Part shown: piece after piece, positions 35,513 to 44,552 of the stretch
Position numbering within the stretch: the first letter of the stretch is position 1
Layout of the letters: each line of letters starts with the position of its first letter
Source: Pseudomonas sp. SCA2728.1_7
GTDB lineage: Bacteria; Pseudomonadota; Gammaproteobacteria; Pseudomonadales; Pseudomonadaceae
Direction: 5' to 3'
Length of the DNA stretch: 64,000 bases
NCBI RefSeq assembly: GCF_018138145.1
Contig: NZ_CP073104.1
Location: 806,001 to 870,000, forward strand
Notes under the pieces: model-generated
The model's database searches: none
What the model saw: the letters and a program-made list of their open reading frames with translations, nothing else
Told to the model about the DNA's origin: nothing
Made by a program: the position numbers and the translations under genes

Positions 35513-36325
35513 ATGTCCGCGCAACGCAACCTTGTCATTCTCGCTCGGGGAGGCTACGCCGCCCGGGGAATGCTGTATTTGATCATCGGCATCTTTGCGT
35601 TGCTGGCAGCCCAGGATTCAACCAGGCCAAAGGACAGTCACAAGAGTCTGGAAGCGTTGCTGGGCCAGCCATTCGGCTATTTTCTGGTTGGACTTGTCGT
35701 GGCGGGGCTGCTCGCATTTGCCGCCTGGCGTGTCCTGCAGGCAACGCGTGATGTCGACCATCACGGCACAAAATTCAAAGGGCTGGTGATTCGCACAGGG
35801 CTGTTGGTGGGCGGCTTGGTCAACGGTGCTCTGGCGTTCTTTGCATTGGGTCTACTCATCAGCGGGATTAAAAGCTCGGGCGATTCCGCAGGACAGACCA
35901 AAGACTGGCTGGCGCATCTTCTGTCCTGGGAACACTCGAACTGGCTGGTGTACCTGATCGCCCTCATTCCGCTTGGGGTCGGCATTGCTCACATCTTCAA
36001 GGGCTGGAAAGCGACGTTCGAGAAGTATTTCGAGGCCGACGAGGATGTCATGCGCTACGTCCGCCCGGTCTCGCGGTTTGGTCTGATAGCGCGCGGCGTG
36101 GTTTTTATCGAGATTGCATTGCTGCTGGCGGTCAGCGGTTCCACCTATCAAGCCATGGATCCACCGGGGATGAAGGAAGCGCTCGATGCGCTGCAGAATC
36201 TACCCGCTGGCTGGCTGATTTTGATGGTGATGGCCTTGGGGCTGATTGCCTTCTCGGTCTACAGTCTGGCGGAAGCTTTCTGGCGCAAGATCAATATGGA
36301 TGTGCCGGGCGTAGCGAGAACGTAG
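35513..36325 (+). CDS. DUF1206 membrane protein
   Basis: A 270-residue membrane protein with three repeated blocks, each of two hydrophobic helices and a short basic loop (LARGGYAARGMLYLIIGIF, VSRFGLIARGVVFIEIALL), the DUF1206 pattern. The ATG at 35513 follows AGGAATACG; the frame opens earlier at 35378 without a ribosome site. Function unknown in all members I know. It stands alone between the Mo operon and the bestrophin gene. Confidence 0.82.
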   Translation: MSAQRNLVILARGGYAARGMLYLIIGIFALLAAQDSTRPKDSHKSLEALLGQPFGYFLVGLVVAGLLAFAAWRVLQATRDVDHHGTKFKGLVIRTGLLVGGLVNGALAFFALGLLISGIKSSGDSAGQTKDWLAHLLSWEHSNWLVYLIALIPLGVGIAHIFKGWKATFEKYFEADEDVMRYVRPVSRFGLIARGVVFIEIALLLAVSGSTYQAMDPPGMKEALDALQNLPAGWLILMVMALGLIAFSVYSLAEAFWRKINMDVPGVART

Positions 36326-36457
36326 GGTATAACCCTTGGCGATGATCACCCCGGAAAAGTCCAGACGCCGATTGCCAGACTATTGACCGAACCTTTCCCG
36401 CGAAAACAGCGTCCGAGCTAAGGCGTTATCGCTTACCGCTCACCACGAGGTTTCCGT

Positions 36458-37360
36458 TTGAAAGCTGCCATCGTCAGAAAATACCGTTTGATCATCAAGA
36501 CTCTGGGCTATGTCGGCTGGGCGTTGTTCTGGCTGCTGCTCTGGGACATCGCCGTCACCGTCGATTTCATGTTGTTCCTCAACGCCAAGCTGAATCTGCC
36601 ATTGATGCCACTGACGTTATTGGGTTCGGCATTGATCGTGCTGATCAGTTTTCGCAACAGCAGCGCTTACAACCGCTGGTGGGAAGCACGCACGTTGTGG
36701 GGTTCGATGATCAACAATTCGCGCAGCTTCGCCCGCCAGGTGCTGACGTTGCTGGATGATCCCGATGGCGAGGTCAATCCGGTCAAGTCGACCCTGTTGC
36801 GCCGCCATGTCGCCTATGTGAACTGCCTCGCGGCGCATCTGCAAGGCCAGCCTTGTCCCGAGGAAGTCCGCGCCTTCATTCCCGCCGAAGAATTCGCCCG
36901 CAGTGGCACGACCAATAACTTTGCCAACGATATCCTCACCGGATCAGCGACTTTGCTCGCGCGGGAATACAAGGCCGGGCGTCTGGACAGCATTCGCCTG
37001 GCGCGGCTTGAGTCGACATTGGTGGATTTGTCCAACAGTCAGGGCGGTATGGAACGGATTGCCAATACGCCGCTGCCCTACCCTTATGTGTATTTTCCAC
37101 GGCTGTTTATTTCGCTGTTTTGCCTGATCGTCCCGGTCGGTCTGGTGGAATCGTTGGGCTGGTTCACGCCGCTGGCTTCGACCGTGGTGGGTTTTATGCT
37201 GCTGGCCATCGAACGTATCGGCACCGATCTGCAAAGCCCGTTTCGCCACAGCGAGCACCAGATTCAGATGGAAGCCCTGTGCGAAACCATCGAGAAAAAC
37301 CTGCAGTCGATGCAGCGTGATTCTTTGGGTGACGTGCGCAGGCTTGAAGAGAACGCTTGA
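36458..37360 (+). CDS. Bestrophin-family anion channel protein
   Basis: A 300-residue membrane protein of the bestrophin/UPF0187 family. Characteristic features are the early helix LGYVGWALFWLLLWDIAVTV, LLGSALIVLISFRNSSAYNRWWEARTLW (split over two helices; the NSSAYNRWWEAR core is the hallmark), and a C-terminal cytoplasmic helix region after FRHSEHQIQMEA. Bacterial homologues form pentameric ion channels. The TTG at 36458 (GAGG upstream) is used. A hairpin terminator follows; no partner gene is visible. Confidence 0.85.
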   Translation: MKAAIVRKYRLIIKTLGYVGWALFWLLLWDIAVTVDFMLFLNAKLNLPLMPLTLLGSALIVLISFRNSSAYNRWWEARTLWGSMINNSRSFARQVLTLLDDPDGEVNPVKSTLLRRHVAYVNCLAAHLQGQPCPEEVRAFIPAEEFARSGTTNNFANDILTGSATLLAREYKAGRLDSIRLARLESTLVDLSNSQGGMERIANTPLPYPYVYFPRLFISLFCLIVPVGLVESLGWFTPLASTVVGFMLLAIERIGTDLQSPFRHSEHQIQMEALCETIEKNLQSMQRDSLGDVRRLEENA

Positions 37361-37375
37361 GGTGCAGCAATCGGT

Positions 37376-37398
37376 AACCGTCAGGACGTCTGACGGTT
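37376..37398 (+). terminator. Hairpin after bestrophin gene
   Basis: AACCGTCAG-GACGT-CTGACGGTT, a perfect 9-bp stem starting 16 bp after the stop codon, with TTTCC following. Confidence 0.6.
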
Positions 37399-37504
37399 TC
37401 CAAATCAATCAGAACGCCGCACAACATCGCTTGTGATCGCACCGCGCTCACACATCTCCCGGAGCGCTCACTGTCATCCCCCTCTGCTTCCCGCTCCTCG
37501 CGGT

Positions 37505-37524
37505 CTCACATTTTGCGATGTGAG
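37505..37524. promoter_or_regulatory. Inverted repeat upstream of folE
   Basis: CTCACAT-TTTGCG-ATGTGAG, perfect 7-bp arms, 152 bp upstream of the folE start codon (37676). The binding protein is unknown; no regulator gene is adjacent. Confidence 0.4.
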
Positions 37525-37675
37525 GTTTTCGCATCTGCATAAAAAAGATTGCCGATTCATTGTCAGGTGATTTTTTTCAGCCTATCTTCAATAAAACCTA
37601 TACAAAGCACTTCATTGCGTACAACTCTTTCGCTATGGATTGGCCTCACGCACAGCACTGCCGCGAGCACCTTGA

Positions 37676-38233
37676 ATGAACCCACTATTAGCCAGCCATT
37701 ACCGTGAAATTCTCGTCGGCGTCGGTGAAAACCCCGAGCGCGAAGGACTGTTGGACACACCCAAGCGCGCCGCCAAAGCGATGCAGTACCTGTGCAACGG
37801 CTACACCATGAGCCTGGAAGACGTCACCAACGGTGCCTTGTTCGAGTCGCAGAGCGATGAAATGGTGATCGTCAGCGACATCGAGCTGTATTCCTTGTGC
37901 GAGCACCACATGCTGCCCTTTATCGGCAAGGCACATGTCGCGTACATCCCCACCGGCCGGGTCCTGGGGCTGTCGAAGGTCGCGCGGGTGGTAGACATGT
38001 TCGCGCGTCGCCTGCAGATCCAGGAAAACCTTACACGGCAGATTGCCGACGCCATCCAGCAGATCACCGATGCCGCCGGTGTGGCGGTGGTCATTGAAGC
38101 GCGGCACATGTGCATGATGATGCGCGGCGTTGAGAAGCAGAATTCGGTCATGACCTCCTCCGTGATGCTGGGGGCTTTCCGGGATAGTTCGACGACACGG
38201 CAGGAGTTCCTGCAACTGATCGGACGTCGATAA
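37676..38233 (+). CDS. folE: GTP cyclohydrolase I
   Basis: A 185-residue GTP cyclohydrolase I, which opens GTP to dihydroneopterin triphosphate, the first step to folate and other pterins. Zinc ligands are visible: C75 and H78 in [12 protein letters not shown] and C146 in RHMCMMMRG; the family signature ([12 protein letters not shown]) is near the end. Pseudomonads usually carry more than one folE; a copy clustered with DUF3833 and SDR genes is often in a light- or stress-responsive set rather than in folate housekeeping. That role here is inference. The promoter contains an inverted repeat. Confidence 0.92.
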   Translation: MNPLLASHYREILVGVGENPEREGLLDTPKRAAKAMQYLCNGYTMSLEDVTNGALFESQSDEMVIVSDIELYSLCEHHMLPFIGKAHVAYIPTGRVLGLSKVARVVDMFARRLQIQENLTRQIADAIQQITDAAGVAVVIEARHMCMMMRGVEKQNSVMTSSVMLGAFRDSSTTRQEFLQLIGRR

Positions 38234-38314
38234 AGCTATACAGGGGACAGTCACTGTACAAGCCGATAGTTCGAATCTCACCCTCTTCACTTGTGTGTTT
38301 CAGGGAGTTAGGCG

Positions 38315-38857
38315 ATGACCCGATTTCTGCTGTTACTGGCACTGGTCCTCAGCGTTGCAAGCTGCGGCAGCGTAGATGTTGCCCGTTATGCCGAGCAACA
38401 ACCGGCCCTGGACCTGCAGCGTTTTTTCAGCCAGCCCGTCAAAGCCTGGGGGATGTTTCAGAAGCGCAACGGTGAGGTGGCCAAGCGTTTTGAGGTCAAC
38501 ATCGTCAGCCGGCGTGAGGGCAACAACCTGATTCTCGACGAGCGCTTCCTGTACAGCGACGGCACCCGCCAACGTCGCGTCTGGACTCTCACGCCCGAAG
38601 GCCAGGGGCGTTGGAGCGGTCGCGCGGCTGACGTGGTGGGTGTCGCCGAGGGCCAGGTCGCGGGCAACACGTTGCACTGGCGTTATCGCCTGAATCTGCC
38701 GGTCGATGACTCGACTTACGAAATGAGCATGGACGACTGGATGTACTTGATGGACGAGGACACCTTGATCAACCGTACCAGCATGTCCAAATTCGGCGTA
38801 GAGGTCGGACAGGTGACATTGTTCTTCCGTCGCCAGGGTGCCGGAGTCAGCGAATGA
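38315..38857 (+). CDS. DUF3833 lipoprotein
   Basis: A 180-residue protein with a lipoprotein signal peptide (lipobox SVASC, Cys17) and the DUF3833 layout: LQRFFSQPVKAWGMFQ, ERFLYSDGTRQRRVWTL, then YEMSMDDWMYLMDEDTLINRTSMSKFG. It resembles lipocalin-like periplasmic proteins. DUF3833 genes occur beside SDR, cyclopropane-synthase-like and photolyase genes in light-regulated clusters; only folE and SDR are present here. It overlaps the SDR gene by 4 bp. Confidence 0.82.
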   Translation: MTRFLLLLALVLSVASCGSVDVARYAEQQPALDLQRFFSQPVKAWGMFQKRNGEVAKRFEVNIVSRREGNNLILDERFLYSDGTRQRRVWTLTPEGQGRWSGRAADVVGVAEGQVAGNTLHWRYRLNLPVDDSTYEMSMDDWMYLMDEDTLINRTSMSKFGVEVGQVTLFFRRQGAGVSE

Positions 38858-39564
38858 ACCGCGCATTGACCCTGGCCTCGCTCGGCGACGGTTATCGCGC
38901 GCTGGTGATCGGCGCCAGTGGCGCCCTCGGCACAGCCTTTTGCCAACTGCTGAAACAGGATCCGCGCTGTGCCGACGTTCGTGCGCTGGGGCGCCGTACC
39001 CTCCCCGCGCTCGACCTTGAACGGCCCGAAACGATTGCCAGTGCCGCCTCCGAACTGGCAGGCGAAGCGCCGTATCAACTGATCATCCACGCGGCCGGTC
39101 TGCTCCATCGCGAAGGGATCAAACCGGAAAAAAGCTTCAGCGCAATCGAGCCGGAGGCGCTGCAAACCGTGTTTCAAGTGAACACGCTGGGACCGGCATT
39201 GGTGTTGCGTCATTTCCTGCCACTGCTCGATCCTCGGGGAGCGATGGCGATGCTTTCGGCCAAGGTCGGGAGCATTGGCGACAACCGTTTGGGCGGCTGG
39301 TACGCCTACCGCGCCTCCAAGGCTGCGTTGAACATGCTGATCAAGACCGCCGCCATCGAACTGGCACGCACGCGCCCGCAGAGTCGCTTGCTCAGTCTGC
39401 ACCCGGGCACGGTGGTGTCGGGGTTGTCGCAACCTTTTCGCGGCGCCTCCAGCGCCCGTCCGGCAGACGTTGCCGCTGAACAGTTACTGACCTTGATAGA
39501 CCAGTTGACGTCGGCCGACAGCGGCCATTTCTTTGCCTACGATGGAGAACGCCTACCCTGGTAG
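38854..39564 (+). CDS. Short-chain dehydrogenase/reductase
   Basis: A 236-residue SDR. The cofactor-binding motif is GASGALGTAF near residue 20, and the catalytic Tyr and Lys are in YAYRASKAAL (about residues 150-160), with the preceding serine in MLSAKVGS. Length fits classical SDRs of this cluster. Its ATG overlaps the DUF3833 stop by 4 bp, and folE lies just upstream, suggesting reduction of a pterin or of a lipid aldehyde. No substrate can be fixed. Confidence 0.86.
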   Translation: MNRALTLASLGDGYRALVIGASGALGTAFCQLLKQDPRCADVRALGRRTLPALDLERPETIASAASELAGEAPYQLIIHAAGLLHREGIKPEKSFSAIEPEALQTVFQVNTLGPALVLRHFLPLLDPRGAMAMLSAKVGSIGDNRLGGWYAYRASKAALNMLIKTAAIELARTRPQSRLLSLHPGTVVSGLSQPFRGASSARPADVAAEQLLTLIDQLTSADSGHFFAYDGERLPW

Positions 39565-39578
39565 GCAAGGAGTGAAGC

Positions 39579-39884
39579 ATGAACCTGCAAGCCCTCACCG
39601 AACGTGCGGCCAACAGTGAAATACGTGAACTGGAGCTGCTGTCACTCGAAGGTGGTTTTTATCTGGCGCGGATCCGTCTGGATCACGGCCAGTTCACCCT
39701 GCTGGATGACGCAGCCAAGCCGATGCACCTGCGCTCGATCACCCACCTGCGTGACTTGCTGCAGACCGTGCCGGCCTTTCCCTGCGTGCTGGTGCAGCAA
39801 TGCGTGCACGACGAAATGTGCGGGCGCGATACAGGGCCTGTCGAAGAGCTGCGCATTCCCTTTTCGCTCACTACGCCCGTATGA
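39579..39884 (+). CDS. DUF6482-like small protein
   Basis: A 101-residue protein: MNLQALTERAANSEIRELEL, then a beta-rich centre and VLVQQCVHDEMCGRD near the end. The pattern matches a small Pseudomonas family annotated DUF6482. It follows the SDR gene by 14 bp with AAGGAG upstream of the ATG and is the last gene of the folE cluster. Function unknown. Confidence 0.72.
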   Translation: MNLQALTERAANSEIRELELLSLEGGFYLARIRLDHGQFTLLDDAAKPMHLRSITHLRDLLQTVPAFPCVLVQQCVHDEMCGRDTGPVEELRIPFSLTTPV

Positions 39885-40210
39885 GTCGAACCACGCACAT
39901 CAACTGGTAACGAGCGGGGGCCGCCCCATTTGTCGCGTACCCGCTAAGCTGGTGTTACGGCCGTGCGTCAGTTGAACGTTGTTGGCTGAGTGAAAACAGC
40001 AAAATAGAAATGCTGTCATAACCATGATTTTTTCTGACAAAACGGCGTCTTTTGCAGGTTTTCAAAAGCTCTGTTGAAGCCTGTCAGAGCGCCATTTGCG
40101 GCCCAAGCGGATTATCAAAAATCCAATAACGCTTTATTACTGAATTAGTGATTTAACTAGGTAGTTACCTAACTATATAATGCGTTCCTCATTTCAACGG
40201 GACACTCAAC
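39885..40210. promoter_or_regulatory. gcd promoter region
   Basis: 326 bp of AT-rich sequence without a gene. Toward the end is a sigma-70-like promoter with an inverted repeat in its spacer (see 40153-40181). An earlier GCTCTG...CAGAGC repeat near 40066-40089 may be a weak terminator. Confidence 0.55.
40153..40181 (+). promoter_or_regulatory. Predicted gcd promoter with palindrome in the spacer
   Basis: TTAACT at 40153-40158, a 17-bp spacer and TATAAT at 40176-40181 form a good sigma-70 promoter, 30 bp upstream of the gcd start. The spacer contains TAGGTA-GT-TACCTA (40158-40171), a perfect 6-bp-arm inverted repeat overlapping the -35. That is where a repressor of MarR or similar type would block RNA polymerase. 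Confidence 0.5.
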
Positions 40211-42616
40211 GTGAAGCAGAGTCAACGCCTCTCGGGCATATCAAAATTCATTCTGATCGGGCTGGGCATCGTCATCGCCCTGCTCGGCTTGGCGCTCGCT
40301 GCTGGCGGCGTGAAGTTGGTCAGCCTGGGAGGCTCTTGGTACTTCCTGGTGGGTGGCTTGGTCATGGCCGTTTCCGGTCTGCTGATCGCGCGCTTCAAGC
40401 TGGCCGGCGCGTGGTTGTTCGCCGCGTTCCTGGTGGGCACCGCGATCTGGGCGGTGAGCGATGCCGGGCTGGTGTTCTGGCCGGTGTTCTCGCGCCTGTT
40501 CATGTTCAGTGTGATCGGCTTGGTCGTGGCGCTGGTTTATCCGCAGCTCAAGCGTGCCAACGGTGGCGTTGCTGGTCGCGGCGCTTACGCCGTGGCTGCG
40601 GTGCTCGCGGTCGGCGTGGTTGTGGCGGCCGGCAATATGTTTGTCGCCCATCCAACCGTGGCGGCAACCGGCACTGGCCCGGGCCTGACCCCGGTCGAGC
40701 CGGACAAGGCGCAAAAGGACTGGGCTCACTACGGGAATACCGAAGGTGGCAGCCGCTTCGCTGCGCTGGACCAGATCAACCGCAACAACGTCGACAAGCT
40801 GAAAGTGGCGTGGACCTATCACACCGGTGACGTCGCCGAGAGCGATGGCAACGGTGCTGAAGATCAGCTGACCCCGCTGCAGGTTGGCAACAAGGTGTTC
40901 ATCTGCACCCCGCACAACAACCTGATCGCCCTCGATGCCGACACCGGTAAAGAGCTGTGGAAGAACGCGATCAACGCTCAGTCGAAAGTCTGGCAGCGCT
41001 GCCGTGGCATGGCCTATTTCGACGCCACCAAAGCGATTGCTCAGCCGAGCAACTCGTCGATCATCGAAGCCAAGCCTGCGCCGGCCGCCAATTGCCAGCG
41101 TCGTCTGCTGACCAACACCATCGATGCGCGCCTGATCGCGGTCGATGCGGACACCGGCGAGTTCTGCCAGGGTTTCGGCAACAACGGCCAGGTTGATCTG
41201 AAGGCTGGTTTGGGTAATGTCCCGGACAGCTACTATCAGCTGTCCTCCGCTCCGCTGATGGCCGGCACCACCGTGGTGGTTGGCGGTCGCGTGGCTGACA
41301 ACGTGCAGACCGACATGCCAGGCGGCGTGATCCGTGGTTTCGACGTGATGACCGGCGCCATGCGCTGGGCGTTCGACCCGGGCAACCCGCAGGATAAAAA
41401 CGCGCCGGCCGAAGGCAGCACTTATGTGCGCAGCACGCCGAACAGCTGGGCACCGATGTCCTATGATCCGGCGACCAACACCGTGTTCCTGCCGATGGGC
41501 AGCTCGTCGACCGACATCTATGGTGTCGAGCGCAGCAAACTCGATCACACCTACGGTGCTTCGATCCTCGCGCTGGACGCCACCAGCGGTGACGAGCGCT
41601 GGGTATTCCAGACCGTGCACAACGATCTCTGGGACTTCGACCTGCCGATGCAGCCGAGCCTGATCGACTTCACCAAGGACGGCAAAAGCATTCCGGCGCT
41701 GGTCATCGGCACCAAGGCCGGGCAGATCTACGTGCTCGACCGTGCCACCGGCAAACCGCTGACCGAGGTTAAAGAAGTCCCGGTGAAAGCGGCGAACATC
41801 CCCAACGAACCGTACTCCCCGACTCAGCCGAAATCGGTGGGCATGCCAGAAATCGGTGCTCAGCACCTGACTGAATCGGACATGTGGGGCGCTACTCCAT
41901 ACGATCAGTTGCTCTGCCGCATCGACTTCAAAGGCATGCGCTACGACGGCCTGTACACCGCGCCGGGCATGGACAAATCGCTGAGCTTCCCGGGTTCGCT
42001 GGGTGGCATGAACTGGGGCAGCATTTCCACTGACCCAGTGCACGGCTTCATCTTCGTTAACGACATGCGCCTGGGTCTGTGGATTCAGATGATCCCGTCG
42101 CAGAACAAAGGCCAGGCCGCTGGCGGTGGCGAAGCGCTGAACACTGGCATGGGCGCCGTGCCGCTGAAAGGCACGCCGTACGCCGTGAACAAAAACCGCT
42201 TCCTGTCGGTAGCCGGCATTCCTTGCCAGGCACCACCGTTCGGCACGCTGACGGCGATCGACATGAAGACCCAGAAAATCGCCTGGCAGGTTCCGGTCGG
42301 TACTGTTGAAGACACCGGTCCACTGGGCATCCGCATGCACCTGCCGATCAAGATCGGCCTGCCAACCCTCGGCGGCACGCTGTCGACCCAAGGTGGTTTG
42401 ATCTTCATCGCCGGCACTCAGGACTTCTACCTGCGCGCCTTCAACAGCGGCAACGGTGAAGAAGTCTGGAAAGCACGCCTGCCTGTCGGCAGCCAGGGCG
42501 GCCCGATGACCTATGTTTCGCCGAAAACCGGCAAGCAGTACATCGTCATCACCGCCGGCGGCGCGCGTCAGTCGACCGATCGCGGCGACTACGTGATGGC
42601 TTACGCCCTGCCGTAA
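40211..42616 (+). CDS. gcd: Membrane-bound PQQ-dependent glucose dehydrogenase
   Basis: An 801-residue quinoprotein. Five hydrophobic helices occupy the first 140 residues (FILIGLGIVIALLGLALAAGG onward); the rest is an eight-bladed PQQ propeller with the family features (DWAHYGNTEGGSRFAALDQIN, RMAYFDATKAI near the N-terminal blade and GSSSTDIYGVERSKLDHTYG further on). It oxidises glucose to gluconate in the periplasm and passes electrons to ubiquinone. GTG start with GGGAC upstream. It is followed by the OprB-type porin gene, its normal companion in pseudomonads. Confidence 0.95.
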   Translation: MKQSQRLSGISKFILIGLGIVIALLGLALAAGGVKLVSLGGSWYFLVGGLVMAVSGLLIARFKLAGAWLFAAFLVGTAIWAVSDAGLVFWPVFSRLFMFSVIGLVVALVYPQLKRANGGVAGRGAYAVAAVLAVGVVVAAGNMFVAHPTVAATGTGPGLTPVEPDKAQKDWAHYGNTEGGSRFAALDQINRNNVDKLKVAWTYHTGDVAESDGNGAEDQLTPLQVGNKVFICTPHNNLIALDADTGKELWKNAINAQSKVWQRCRGMAYFDATKAIAQPSNSSIIEAKPAPAANCQRRLLTNTIDARLIAVDADTGEFCQGFGNNGQVDLKAGLGNVPDSYYQLSSAPLMAGTTVVVGGRVADNVQTDMPGGVIRGFDVMTGAMRWAFDPGNPQDKNAPAEGSTYVRSTPNSWAPMSYDPATNTVFLPMGSSSTDIYGVERSKLDHTYGASILALDATSGDERWVFQTVHNDLWDFDLPMQPSLIDFTKDGKSIPALVIGTKAGQIYVLDRATGKPLTEVKEVPVKAANIPNEPYSPTQPKSVGMPEIGAQHLTESDMWGATPYDQLLCRIDFKGMRYDGLYTAPGMDKSLSFPGSLGGMNWGSISTDPVHGFIFVNDMRLGLWIQMIPSQNKGQAAGGGEALNTGMGAVPLKGTPYAVNKNRFLSVAGIPCQAPPFGTLTAIDMKTQKIAWQVPVGTVEDTGPLGIRMHLPIKIGLPTLGGTLSTQGGLIFIAGTQDFYLRAFNSGNGEEVWKARLPVGSQGGPMTYVSPKTGKQYIVITAGGARQSTDRGDYVMAYALP

Positions 42617-42634
42617 ATCACGGTGTCCACGTAA

Positions 42635-42660
42635 AGCGCGGCACCTTCGGGTGCCGCGCT
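42635..42660 (+). terminator. Strong hairpin between gcd and oprB
   Basis: AGCGCGGCACC-TTCG-GGTGCCGCGCT, a perfect 11-bp stem with a UUCG tetraloop, 18 bp after gcd. The following tract (GCTTTCCCCC) is weak in T, so it may attenuate rather than fully stop transcription. Confidence 0.6.
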
Positions 42661-42702
42661 GCTTTCCCCCTTATTGCTCATGTTTTCTGCAGGAAGATTT
42701 AC

Positions 42703-44001
42703 ATGCTATCGGCTGTTGGTTTTTCCCGTTCCGACCTGTTCAAAGGCCTGTTGCTGGGCGTCGCGTGCACCACCACCCTCCCCGCGCTGGCCGACAACGA
42801 TTCCGATCTGTTGACCCGCAGCACCCTCACCGGTGACTGGGGTGGCTTGCGTCACCAGATGGATGAACAAGGCATCAAGTTCACCGGCGATTACAGCGGT
42901 GAAATGGCCTACAACGCCGACGGCGGCCTGCATCGCTCGGCGCGCTACTCGCAGAACATCAAGCTCGGTGTGCAGTTCGATCTGAGCAAACTGTACGGCG
43001 TCGACAATGCCGGCAAGGTTCAGTTGACCATCAACGACCGTCGCGGCAACAGCGCTTCGGAAGATCTGGTCGGAAACCGTCTGCCGATTCAGGAAAACTA
43101 CGGCGGCCTGTACACGCGCCTGACCGAACTGAGTTACGAGCGCAGCCTGTTTACCCCGGCGCTCAACGTGAAGCTCGGTTACATGGCCATGGGTAATGAC
43201 CTCGGCGGCCTCGACAGCGGCATTCTGTGCAACTTCATGAACGCCGGTTTCTGCGGTCACCCGCTGAACATGTCCGGCGGCAGTGGCTGGACCAACTACC
43301 CCAACGCCCACCTCGGTGTGCGGGTGAAATACGACCTGTCGCCGTCCTGGCAACTGCGCGTGGCCGCGTTCAACGTCGACCCGCAAAGCAACGGCAACTC
43401 CAGCCGTGCCTGGCACCTTGGCCCGAAACACACCACCGGCACCGTGGTGCCGATCGAGTTGGTCTACAAACACGCGGGCGCCCTGCCAGGCGAATACAAA
43501 CTCGGCTATTACTACGACAGCTCCGATGTAAAACGCATCGGCAGCGATAAAGAAGTGTCCGGTCGCGGCGGTCATTACCTGCTGATCGATCAGGCCGTCT
43601 GGAACTCGCCAACGTCCGAAGGCCGCAGCCTGCACGCGTTCGGTCAGTACTCGGCCGCCAGTGAAGCGGCTTCGCCGTTCAGCAAGTGGTACGGTACCGG
43701 CGTGGTTTTGTACAAACCGTTCGAAGGTCGCCCGCGAGACACCGTCGCGCTGGGCTACGGTCGCGCCGTGCCGAACCCGCGCAGCCGCGACGTGCTGCAG
43801 GACGCCACATTGAACAACGGCACGGCATTCCCGAACCTGGACAGCGCCGAGCAATTGATCGAACTCGGTTATGGCTATCAAGCCACGCCTTGGCTGACCC
43901 TGCGCCCGAATGTGCAGTACATCATCGAGCCGGGCGCGTTCTCCGGGCAGGACATCGACAATGCGCTGGTGTTTGGATTGCAGGTGAAAGCTGCACTCTG
44001 A
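42703..44001 (+). CDS. oprB: OprB-family carbohydrate porin
   Basis: A 432-residue outer-membrane porin of the OprB family. The signal peptide ends PALA near residue 30; the mature barrel begins NDSDLLTRSTLTGDWGGLRHQMDEQG and ends with QVKAAL, and the family motif FTGDYSGEMAYN is near residue 65. OprB admits glucose and other sugars to the periplasm, where Gcd oxidises glucose. It lies 86 bp after gcd, with a hairpin between. A strong bidirectional terminator follows. Confidence 0.88.
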   Translation: MLSAVGFSRSDLFKGLLLGVACTTTLPALADNDSDLLTRSTLTGDWGGLRHQMDEQGIKFTGDYSGEMAYNADGGLHRSARYSQNIKLGVQFDLSKLYGVDNAGKVQLTINDRRGNSASEDLVGNRLPIQENYGGLYTRLTELSYERSLFTPALNVKLGYMAMGNDLGGLDSGILCNFMNAGFCGHPLNMSGGSGWTNYPNAHLGVRVKYDLSPSWQLRVAAFNVDPQSNGNSSRAWHLGPKHTTGTVVPIELVYKHAGALPGEYKLGYYYDSSDVKRIGSDKEVSGRGGHYLLIDQAVWNSPTSEGRSLHAFGQYSAASEAASPFSKWYGTGVVLYKPFEGRPRDTVALGYGRAVPNPRSRDVLQDATLNNGTAFPNLDSAEQLIELGYGYQATPWLTLRPNVQYIIEPGAFSGQDIDNALVFGLQVKAAL

Positions 44002-44018
44002 GGCCCCGAATAGCAGGC

Positions 44019-44054
44019 AATAAAAAACCCGGTTTGAATGCCGGGTTTTTTATT
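44019..44054. terminator. Bidirectional terminator after oprB
   Basis: A perfect 14-bp stem (AATAAAAAACCCGG / CCGGGTTTTTTATT, 8-base loop), with A- and T-runs on both sides, between the convergent ends of oprB and the lysine-rich gene. Confidence 0.85.
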
Positions 44055-44064
44055 GTCTTCAAGA

Positions 44065-44316
44065 TCACTTTTTCTTTTTAGCCGGCTTGTCAGCCTTCTT
44101 CGAATCCTTGGCCTTCTCAGGCTTGCTGTCCGCTTTTTTGGCAGACTTCTTCGGCTCGGCATCTTTTTTCTTGTCTTTCTTGTCCTTGTCGGAGGACTTG
44201 GAAAGCGCCGAAGCTGCCGCTGATTTCTTCGCAGGTGATGACTTTTTGTCTTTCAGATCCTTGCTGGCTTTCGAAGCGTCACCTTTGTCTTTGCTTTTCT
44301 TTTCGTCTTTAGCCAC
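44065..44316 (-). CDS. Small lysine-rich low-complexity protein
   Basis: An 83-residue protein composed almost entirely of Lys, Ala, Ser, Asp and Glu with short Lys-Lys motifs (KKSAKKADSKPEKAKDSK), ending in four lysines. The GTG at 44316 (MAKDEKKS) has GAGAGG upstream; an in-frame GTG at 44325 is less favoured. Such proteins resemble histone-H1-like or AlgP-like DNA-binding tails, but this one is far shorter and lacks the PAAKP repeat. The composition bias could also come from a low-complexity tract, so a function is not assigned. Confidence 0.55.
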   Translation of the reverse strand: MAKDEKKSKDKGDASKASKDLKDKKSSPAKKSAAASALSKSSDKDKKDKKKDAEPKKSAKKADSKPEKAKDSKKADKPAKKKK

Positions 44317-44552
44317 GTTGACCACCTCTCGGAGTGTGCCGTGATTGACACAGCGCCTGTGCGATTGACCACAAGCTAATCATTAGGCGAGCAGGTTCCG
44401 AGGCCGTTCAGATTATTTTCAGGCGTTCGAAAAAAGCCAAATAAAGGCAGCGCCGGCTATTGTCAGCGCCACCGTTTAACAATGGCCCGCTAATCAGGCT
44501 TTGTTGCCAGCCTTTTTCTTACAATAAATCAAGAAGTTAGTAATTGAAGAGA

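Larger units (their letters stand above)
37361..37675. promoter_or_regulatory. Intergenic region with terminator and folE promoter
   Basis: 315 bp. It contains a terminator hairpin (37376) for the bestrophin gene and, further on, CTCACAT-N6-ATGTGAG (37505-37524), a candidate operator. AT-rich sequence follows (37531-37600) up to the folE start. No gene is seen. Confidence 0.55.

Noticed and set aside
40241..42391. 716-codon open frame on the minus strand
   Set aside because: Antisense to gcd, whose PQQ propeller motifs are unmistakable; a by-product of GC-biased codon use.
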